From: CAZTKP01 sp964614215
GTDB taxonomy: Bacteria; UBP6; UBA1177
Length of the DNA: 7,267 bases
Direction: 5' to 3'
Assembly (NCBI GenBank): GCA_964614215.1
Contig: CAZTKP010000135.1
Span: 1 to 7,267, forward strand
Below, piece by piece: positions 1 to 5,451 of the stretch (the first letter of the stretch is position 1; the number at the start of each line of letters is the position of its first letter). Made by a program: the position numbers and the translations under genes. The notes below the pieces were generated by a model. The model was given only the letters and a program-made list of their open reading frames with translations, was not told the origin of the DNA and searched no databases.

Positions 1-196
1 TCATAACTCCTTTGCCGAGATATCTTTCCTTGTCACCGTCCCTGAGCTCAAGAGCTTCGTGAACACCCGTGCTTGCTCCGCTTGGAACTATTGCCGAAGC
101 CATTACGCCGTTTGCAAGCTCGACCTCGACCTCAACAGTCGGATTTCCTCTTGAATCAAGTATCTCTCTTCCCTTTACTCTTATAATTTCCATCAT
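1..196 (-). CDS. eno: Enolase, N-terminal part (runs off the left edge)
   Basis: Enolase converts 2-phosphoglycerate to phosphoenolpyruvate in glycolysis; it is cytosolic and Mg2+-dependent. Only the first 65 codons are present. The translated N-terminus carries the hallmark enolase blocks: GREILDSRGNPTVEVEV at residues 9-25, VPSGASTG at 37-44 (the flexible active-site loop) and ALELRDGD followed by RYLGKGV at 48-64. Family proteins are about 410-430 aa, so roughly 85% of the gene lies outside the window. Two ATGs are adjacent (196 and 193). The Shine-Dalgarno GGAGG at 204-208 sits 7 nt before the first ATG and 10 nt before the second, so I chose the first. The gene has its own likely promoter (237-265) and follows the nuclease-like gene on the same strand, separated by 107 bp. 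Recognition is secure from sequence identity over this conserved block. Confidence 0.97.
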   Translation of the reverse strand, partial: MMEIIRVKGREILDSRGNPTVEVEVELANGVMASAIVPSGASTGVHEALELRDGDKERYLGKGVM

Positions 197-236
197 TTTA
201 TCGCCTCCGCCATAAAGTTTATCAACCAACCGCGAA

Positions 237-265
237 AGCATATTACTTTTAGAGTATTTTTTCAA
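237..265 (-). promoter_or_regulatory. Likely sigma70-type promoter of eno
   Basis: On the minus strand, TTGAAA (260-265, 5/6 match to TTGACA) is separated by 17 nt from TATGCT (237-242, 4/6 match to TATAAT). This places transcription start about 30-35 nt upstream of the enolase ATG. Spacing is ideal and the spacer is AT-rich. A competing -10, TAATAT, overlaps it with only 14 nt of spacing. Inferred from consensus only. Confidence 0.5.
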
Positions 266-284
266 TTAAATTCAGATGAGGAAT

Positions 285-303
285 TCATTGTCTGCGGCAA
301 TGA
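285..303. repeat. Small perfect inverted repeat after the nuclease-like gene
   Basis: TCATTG (285-290) and CAATGA (298-303) form a perfect 6-bp stem with a 7-nt loop, immediately after the stop codon of the nuclease-like gene at 304-306. There is no T-tract on the minus strand after the stem, so it is not a convincing intrinsic terminator. It could protect the 3' end of the mRNA or be chance. Confidence 0.25.
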
Positions 304-1365
304 TCATTCGTCAGTAAGCGACACCTTCATCAAAACAGGATTGTGATCTGAGAACTCAAAACCCATATCAACTGTGCGGACCTCAACGACCTCAACATCG
401 GGACTCACGAGAAAACCGTCAATAACTGTAGTAAAATTAACACCTTTTCTGTATGCAGACTCGTTGTTTCTCACTGTCGCAACCTTTGCATCATAAGCCC
501 ATTTCCAGCCTTTTGGTGTCCATTTATCGTCAATTTTCTGAGCCCAGAGAAGATACTTTTCATCCGTAGTATATTTTCCGAACTGATCTTTGCTTACGCT
601 GGGTATCCTCTGATTCCAGTCTCCGCCGATAATTACAGAGTTTCCTTTCCCTGACTCCTTCAGTGCAAATTCCCTTAGAAGTCTCATCTGCCTGTTTCTC
701 ACTGTTCCATCATCATAGGCACTGAGATGAATATTTATGACAACCAGCTCTTTTTCACTGTCTTTAATTCCATATCTTGAAACAAGCATACACCTCTTTA
801 AATGGAACAGTTTTTCAGGCCATGAATCCGTACTCGGAAGAGAGTATCTTTCCGCCTTCTCTGATTTGAACTGTGATGCTGTAACTATGCCTGAATAGAC
901 TTTCTCGATTGGATCCCAGACAGGAACAGGGACCATAAAGACCTTAAAATTCGGAGCAAAAAACAGTTCGAAATTAGGCAGCATTGAATTTAGCATCTTA
1001 AATTGATTGATATTGAAGGATCTGTTTGAATCTCTGTCAATTTCCTGAAAAAGGTGGATATTGCTTTCTTTATCTATGACCGTCTCCATAATTCCTCTCA
1101 GATTTCTCTCTACCACCACCCTGTTTTCAGGCTTTGAACTGACACCTCCATCCATGAAAAAATCTGCATCCTTTCCCAGTCCTCCGTAACCGATATTCCA
1201 GGTCATCAGCGTCAGCTCATTCTCAACTTCTGTCCTGCCCGCTTCACCTGAAGGGTCTAACAACTCAATGGTCTGAGGGTCATACTCGTGAATAACTGCG
1301 GTCAACAGAAAAATACCTATGGAAAAAATTATGGAGAAAAGAAGTATTAAAAGGACTTTTTTCAT
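304..1365 (-). CDS. Membrane-anchored endonuclease/exonuclease/phosphatase (EEP) family protein
   Basis: The 353-aa protein has the EEP (DNase I/exonuclease III-like) fold, whose members are metal-dependent phosphodiesterases acting on nucleic acids, phosphoinositides or sphingomyelin. Motifs in order: TWNIGYGG (55-62, metal-binding Asn57), FQEIDRDS (106-113, metal-binding Glu108), NIHLSA (211-216, His213), GGDWNQ (247-252, Asp249 and Asn251), DGFLVSPDV (316-324) and SDHNPV (339-344, the catalytic Asp340-His341 pair). The whole catalytic set appears intact. A lysine start and a strong hydrophobic segment at residues 4-25 make a signal anchor or uncleaved signal peptide, so the catalytic domain probably lies outside the cytoplasm. 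The start ATG directly follows the stop codon of the small upstream frame (TAA then ATG) and I see no good Shine-Dalgarno, which suggests translational coupling. The substrate cannot be told from sequence; an extracytoplasmic nuclease or phosphoesterase is the best guess. Confidence 0.88.
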   Translation of the reverse strand: MKKVLLILLFSIIFSIGIFLLTAVIHEYDPQTIELLDPSGEAGRTEVENELTLMTWNIGYGGLGKDADFFMDGGVSSKPENRVVVERNLRGIMETVIDKESNIHLFQEIDRDSNRSFNINQFKMLNSMLPNFELFFAPNFKVFMVPVPVWDPIEKVYSGIVTASQFKSEKAERYSLPSTDSWPEKLFHLKRCMLVSRYGIKDSEKELVVINIHLSAYDDGTVRNRQMRLLREFALKESGKGNSVIIGGDWNQRIPSVSKDQFGKYTTDEKYLLWAQKIDDKWTPKGWKWAYDAKVATVRNNESAYRKGVNFTTVIDGFLVSPDVEVVEVRTVDMGFEFSDHNPVLMKVSLTDE

Positions 1366-1568
1366 TTAGAATCTATACTGCACGTTGATCATGGTATTAG
1401 TCGGCATCTCATTAATGAAATCTTCCATCAGATCAGGATCAAGAGACGTTCTTTTCCCACTGAAAGTGCATCCGAAAGAGATTCCGGGCTTTTTTCTTCA
1501 TCAGCAAAAATTAAACTGAAGCAAAATATCATCATTAATATTATTAAGACTTTTTTTGTAACAGGCAT
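1366..1568 (-). pseudogene. Disrupted small secreted protein; signal peptide and outer-membrane-like C-terminus in different frames
   Basis: Starting at ATG 1568 with a Shine-Dalgarno GAGG (1575-1578) 6 nt upstream, one frame encodes a clear signal peptide (KK, then a hydrophobic run from VLIILMM to LIFA, cleavage likely after residue 22 before DEEK). It stops at 1428-1430 after 46 aa. A second frame is open from 1497 to its TAA at 1366-1368. It reads KPGISFGCTFSG and, near its end, TMINVQYRF: two alternating beta-strand-like stretches ending in aromatic-x-Phe, as in the last hairpin of outer-membrane barrels. One extra base between 1428 and 1497, for example in the run of six A (1490-1495), would join them into a 67-aa protein. 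The second frame has no start of its own. Real barrels are much longer, so I infer a remnant with an internal deletion, or a short intact gene with a frameshift or base-call error. No known family is recognised. Confidence 0.55.
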
Positions 1569-1605
1569 TCCCGACCTCGTTGTCTATTTGTTAGTTTGCT
1601 TTTCA

Positions 1606-1634
1606 AATTTATGCTTAATTCCATTAAAAATCAA
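1606..1634 (-). promoter_or_regulatory. Possible leftward promoter for the disrupted frame and EEP gene
   Basis: On the minus strand, TTGATT (1629-1634, 4/6) is separated by 17 nt from TAAATT (1606-1611, 4/6), about 38 nt before the ATG at 1568. Both hexamers are weak, and the AT-rich context gives chance matches. Some leftward promoter is nevertheless expected here because the neighbouring gene is divergent. Confidence 0.3.
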
Positions 1635-1654
1635 GTTTAGCAGGACACGCACTT

Positions 1655-1682
1655 TTGACTTGAAATATCTTTGGTGTATAAT
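1655..1682 (+). promoter_or_regulatory. Strong sigma70-type promoter of the two-lipoprotein operon
   Basis: TTGACT (1655-1660, 5/6 match), a 16-nt spacer and a perfect TATAAT (1677-1682). Predicted transcription start is near 1689, giving a leader of about 29 nt before the ATG at 1718. The ribosome binding site GAGG is at 1709-1712, 5 nt before the ATG. This is the best promoter in the window. Confidence 0.7.
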
Positions 1683-1717
1683 TTGACAGTTTTATTTAAT
1701 CAACTCACGAGGTAGTT

Positions 1718-2458
1718 ATGAGACTTATAGAAAAGTCATTGAATTTACTAACAGTTGTTGCCGTCACTTCCATTATGGTCTTTGTTTCGTGCGATAGAAA
1801 TGACAGGATAGACCCTAAAGTTCTCAAACAGAGGGAAAAGCTCGTCTCTCTTAACTACAATTTTACAGAAGAAGCTTTTGCCGATGCCGTTAAAAAGGGC
1901 GAACTTGACGTAGTTAGACTTTTTATTGAAAGCGGTATGAGCCCTGACACAAAGGTTAAGCTCGGGCCTTACGACGTGCCTGTGATCTTTTATGCACTTG
2001 AAAATAAAAAGGAGGATGTTGTAAGACTTCTCATCCATTTGGGAGCTAATCTTGAAGCAAGTGCCGCCGGTGTAACCGTTCTGATGAAAGCTGCGGAGCA
2101 GGCAGAGGTAAGGACTCTTGAGGCAATGATCGAAAAAGGCGTAAATGTCAATAAGTTCGGTGAACTCGGGATCACTCCCCTTATGGCCGCTATTGAAGCA
2201 GGAAACGACGGTGCAGTATGGCTGCTGATCAACTCAAAGGCTAAAATAAAGACGAAAGATAAATTCGGGATCACACCGCTCATGAGAGCTGTCAGAAAGG
2301 GTTCTGTCGACATCGTTAAGGAACTTATCAAAAGAGGTGCAGATATTCATGCACAGTCGAAAAGAGGCCTTACTGTCTACAACATGATAGGTGAAAAGAA
2401 CAAAGAGGCCCTTGAAATTCTTCTCGAGGAGGCGAAACCTGATGAAAAGAAAAAATAA
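1718..2458 (+). CDS. Ankyrin-repeat lipoprotein
   Basis: The 246-aa protein begins with a lipoprotein signal peptide: positive n-region (R2, K6), hydrophobic core at about 8-22 and a lipobox-like FVSC with Cys25 as the predicted lipidated residue. The remainder is almost entirely ankyrin repeats, which are helix-turn-helix protein-binding modules: about 51-80 (degenerate), 85-116, 117-149, 150-183, 184-216 and a final partial repeat at 217-240. The fourth and fifth repeats are the most canonical, each starting GITPLM and containing the xGxxxxVxxLLxxGA-type pattern. A lysine-rich tail ends the protein. No enzymatic domain is visible, so it is probably a protein-binding scaffold at the inner or outer membrane facing the periplasm. 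It heads an operon from the promoter at 1655-1682 and overlaps the next lipoprotein gene by 17 bp. The exact partner is unknown; the DUF2891 lipoprotein is an obvious candidate by linkage. Confidence 0.92.
   Translation: MRLIEKSLNLLTVVAVTSIMVFVSCDRNDRIDPKVLKQREKLVSLNYNFTEEAFADAVKKGELDVVRLFIESGMSPDTKVKLGPYDVPVIFYALENKKEDVVRLLIHLGANLEASAAGVTVLMKAAEQAEVRTLEAMIEKGVNVNKFGELGITPLMAAIEAGNDGAVWLLINSKAKIKTKDKFGITPLMRAVRKGSVDIVKELIKRGADIHAQSKRGLTVYNMIGEKNKEALEILLEEAKPDEKKK
2426..2432 (+). promoter_or_regulatory. Ribosome binding site that fixes the DUF2891 gene start
   Basis: GAGGAGG lies inside the 3' end of the ankyrin gene, 9 nt before ATG 2442. It is a near-perfect anti-SD match and supports the internal ATG over the upstream GTG at 2391. 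Confidence 0.75.
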
Positions 2459-3605
2459 GCTCTGTATGTTTCTTGTTTTACCGATCGTTCTCTCATTTTC
2501 ATGTTCAGAAAAAAAGATGGAAAGAACGGAAAAAGCTGAGGATAAGACCTGTGAGATAAGTACTCTTGTCAAAGGAGACGTCACTAAACCTCAACTGACC
2601 GTTATTCTTGCTGAAAAGCTTACGTCTCTTCCGCTTTCATGCATTGAAAAACACTATCCTTATAAACCGGGACATGTGCATAAAAGTGAAAAGAGCACCG
2701 TTCCGCACCATGTTAAAACACCAGTCTTTTCAGGTTGTTTTGACTGGCACAGTGCCGTTCACATGCACTGGACCCTCGTGAGGCTTATGAGACTTTTTCC
2801 GGACATTAAGACTAAAGATCAGATCGTTGAACTCCTTAACCGCCAGCTGACTAAGGAAAAGGTAAAAAAAGAGATAGAGTTCTTTGAGCAGAAACATAAT
2901 CAGATCTTTGAAAGGACCTACGGCTGGGCATGGCTGATGAGGCTTCAGAGCGAGCTTATCCTGCTTGACAGTCCTGATTCAAAAAGATGGGCGGAAACAT
3001 TAAAGCCGCTTGTAAATATGATCAGAGACCGAACTATCGAATACTTTAAAAAGCTGCCAAAACCTGTTCGTCCCGGAACTCATTCCAACACAGCTTTTTC
3101 AATGAATCACATGTTAGCTTACGCCCATGCTGCGGCTGACAAAGAACTTGAGCAGTCAATTGAGACAACAGCACTGAAATTCTTTAAAAATGACCGTTCC
3201 TGTCCTGTCGGCTATGAACCTAGCGGCGTTGATTTTATCTCACCATGTCTCTCTGAAGCATACCTTATGTCTCAGATCATGGATAGACCGGATTTTGCCG
3301 AATGGCTTGACAGGTTCTTTCCTGAAATGTGCGATAAGAATTTCAAGAACATAACCACTCCGCCAACCGTAACTGACCCGAAAGATTACGTTATCGGTCA
3401 TCTTGTCGGTCTTAATTTTCAGCGTGCCTGGGCTTACAAAGGTATTGCGGATGAACTCTCAAAGAACGATCCCAGAAAAGAAGTTTTCATCGAACTTTCG
3501 GATATTCACTTAAAAAGCGGACTTGAAGGAATGGATAAGACCGGATACGGCGGAAGTCACTGGCTCGCAAGCTTTGCAACGCTGGCGTTTACGTATTACT
3601 TGTAG
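2442..3605 (+). CDS. DUF2891-family lipoprotein
   Basis: I chose ATG 2442 (387 aa) because a Shine-Dalgarno GAGGAGG lies at 2426-2432, 9 nt upstream, and because it places a lipoprotein signal at the N-terminus (KRKNK, hydrophobic core at about 8-18, FSC with Cys21). A longer in-frame GTG at 2391 would bury that signal behind a basic extension. After a charged linker (22-50), the rest matches the DUF2891 family (Pfam, recognised from memory), a helical domain of unknown function. Conserved-looking blocks: GCFDWHSAVHMHW (98-110), YGWAW (160-164), GTHSNTAF (212-219), EPSGVDFISPCLSEA (259-273), GLNFQRAW (323-330) and HWLASFA (373-379). The repeated His/Trp/Asp-Glu pattern resembles helical-barrel sugar-active or hydrolase folds, but this is inference and no activity is assigned. 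Domain length looks complete. The 17-bp overlap with the ankyrin lipoprotein gene implies coupled translation and a shared site of action. Confidence 0.9.
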   Translation: MKRKNKLCMFLVLPIVLSFSCSEKKMERTEKAEDKTCEISTLVKGDVTKPQLTVILAEKLTSLPLSCIEKHYPYKPGHVHKSEKSTVPHHVKTPVFSGCFDWHSAVHMHWTLVRLMRLFPDIKTKDQIVELLNRQLTKEKVKKEIEFFEQKHNQIFERTYGWAWLMRLQSELILLDSPDSKRWAETLKPLVNMIRDRTIEYFKKLPKPVRPGTHSNTAFSMNHMLAYAHAAADKELEQSIETTALKFFKNDRSCPVGYEPSGVDFISPCLSEAYLMSQIMDRPDFAEWLDRFFPEMCDKNFKNITTPPTVTDPKDYVIGHLVGLNFQRAWAYKGIADELSKNDPRKEVFIELSDIHLKSGLEGMDKTGYGGSHWLASFATLAFTYYL

Positions 3606-3688
3606 GGGTTGATCCATGTATCCACCCTAATTGGAACGCANNNNNNNNNNNNNNNNNNNNNNNNNNNNNNNNNNNNNNNNNNNNNNNN
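3606..3688. other. Convergent intergenic region, mostly an assembly gap
   Basis: After the DUF2891 stop there are 35 known bases (3606-3640) followed by 48 N (3641-3688). Two genes converge here, so a bidirectional terminator would be expected, but the known bases show only a 4-bp GGGT/ACCC pairing (3606-3609 with 3624-3627) and no T-tract. Any terminator and the pepF stop codon are presumably hidden in the gap. Confidence 0.8.
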
Positions 3689-5451
3689 TTAACCACTTTT
3701 TCAATGATTTTATAAGGTTTATCACTTGTCATATCGACGCCTGCATCTTTGAGCATATCCAGCGGAGGTTTTGAGCTTCCTGCTTTGAGAAATCCGTCGA
3801 TATAACTTTGTGCAGGGATCTCCCCTCTTCTTACACTTTCAGCAAAGCTGAGCGCTCCGATGAATCCTACGACGTATTTGTAGACGTAGTAGTTGTAGTA
3901 AAAATGAGGAACAAATGCCCACTCGTTCTTATAAAGAGGATCAATGACCATAAGGCCCTTTTCCTCACCGTAGTATTTTGAAAGTGTGGCACCGTAAGCT
4001 TCTGTCAGGAATTCAGGTGTAAGTACGCTTCCCTCCTCAACTTTTTTATAAATTGCGTCTTCAAATTCAGCAAACTGCATCTGTCTGAAAACTGTTGAGC
4101 GGATCATTTCGATATAGTGGTTTAGAAGGAATTTTTTCTCTTCCTTATCCTCAGTGGTATCAAGCAGGTGGTTGATAAGCATTATCTCGTTGAACGTGCT
4201 TGCGACTTCTGCGACAAAGATGGTGTACTGTGATTTTTCAAATGGCTGACAACCGTTTGAATAGTAGCTGTGCATCGCGTGTCCCATCTCATGAGCAAGA
4301 GTTGAAACTGAGTTGTAGTCATCAATATGGTTAAGCAGAACGTAAGGATGTGTGTCGTAAGCTTCTCCTGACATGTATGCACCGCTTCTCTTTCCCTGGT
4401 TAGGATACACATCGACCCAGCCGTTTTCAGGCTTCATGGCATCTGCGATAACGTTTTTATACTCATCGGTCATAGGCTCCAGAGCCTTATTAATAAGCTC
4501 AACTGCCTGCTCATAGTTGTATGTGTTATCAACTCCGCCACTAACCATTTTTGCATAGACATCGTGGTATCCCTGATCGGGAATGTTAAGGACTTCTTTT
4601 TTAAGTGCCAAATACTCGTGCATTGCAGGAAGAATTGCATTGATGTTGTCTCTGAGCGTGTAGAAAAAGTCTTCCGGAAGCTCATTTGACTTCATTTCAG
4701 CGGCTAAAGAGTCTTTATGTTTTCTGATCCCTGCAACTGTTGTGTAGTATTTTGTCTGGTAGTGAAGCATCTTTGCGATCGCATTTTTATTTCCGTCGTA
4801 AGCTGCCCAGAATGCATCGAAAACCCTCTTTCTCACATCTCTGTCGTCACTCTGCCTGAATCTGGCGTAAGTAGGCATATTTACTTCAACAAGTTCACCG
4901 TTAAGCTCAATTTTGGGGAATTTCATGTCAGTTGATGAAAATGTTGAATATGTTTCATACTCGGCATAAGCCAGTGCTCCGAAGCGCGCCATTATTTCCT
5001 CTTCACCTTTTAAAAGTGTATGAGGTTTATTTTTTAGAAGAGCATCGAAGTATCTTGTAAAATCCTTCATCTCAGGTCTGTTCTGATAATCCTTGAGAAC
5101 TTCCGTGTCAAAATCAAGGAGTTCAGGCTCGACATATGATGATGCCTGAGCGAGTTTAGTTGAAAGTGAATCGACTCTGCCTGCAAGTTCCTGCCAGGCG
5201 GCTACTGACATATCAACGTCACGGTTTCTGTGTGCGTAGCTTTCAAGTTTCATTACTCTTCTCATGCAGTCACTTGATGTTTTAAGCACCTTTTCAAGAT
5301 TTGCAAAATCGTCTAATTTACCAGCAAATTCAGGTATTTTTGCAACTTTTTCATTTACGAACTTTATTTCCGCTTCAACTGCTTCCTTATCTGCATAAAG
5401 ATGCTCCGGCTGCCATGTGTACTTTTTGTCAACTTCATTTCTCGGTTTCAT
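3689..5451 (-). CDS. pepF: Oligoendopeptidase F (M3B metallopeptidase), 3' end in an assembly gap
   Basis: PepF is a cytosolic zinc endopeptidase that cleaves short oligopeptides, usually 7-17 residues long, in peptide recycling. The zinc site is AHEMGHAMHS with ligands His387 and His391 and catalytic Glu388, and a likely third ligand Glu415 in the downstream VAEVASTFNE block. The substrate-side aromatic cluster PHFYYNYYVYKY (about 515-526) is typical of M3 enzymes. The N-terminal helical region contains the expected PepF features. 587 residues are readable before the 48-N gap; the family is about 600 aa, so the stop should lie in the gap. An apparent continuation past the gap would be antisense to the DUF2891 gene and is not real. 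I prefer ATG 5451 over 5463 because GGAG is 6 nt upstream of 5451, whereas 5463 has no Shine-Dalgarno. The start overlaps the end of ligA by 17 bp, indicating co-transcription. Confidence 0.95.

Noticed and set aside
2391..2441. N-terminal extension of the DUF2891 gene from GTG 2391
   Set aside because: It has no good ribosome site and adds 17 basic residues ahead of a lipoprotein signal; the ATG at 2442 has GAGGAGG 9 nt upstream.
1748..2584. Overlapping minus-strand reading frames opposite the two lipoprotein genes
   Set aside because: They lie antisense to well-supported coding sequence, show no domain or ribosome site, and their composition looks like shadow translation.
3606..3627. GGGT...ACCC pairing after the DUF2891 stop as a terminator
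   Set aside because: Only a 4-bp stem with a 14-nt loop and no T-tract.
3589..3640. Extension of the pepF protein beyond the gap
   Set aside because: It is read through N and then antisense to the end of the DUF2891 gene; PepF length is already complete to within a few residues before the gap.
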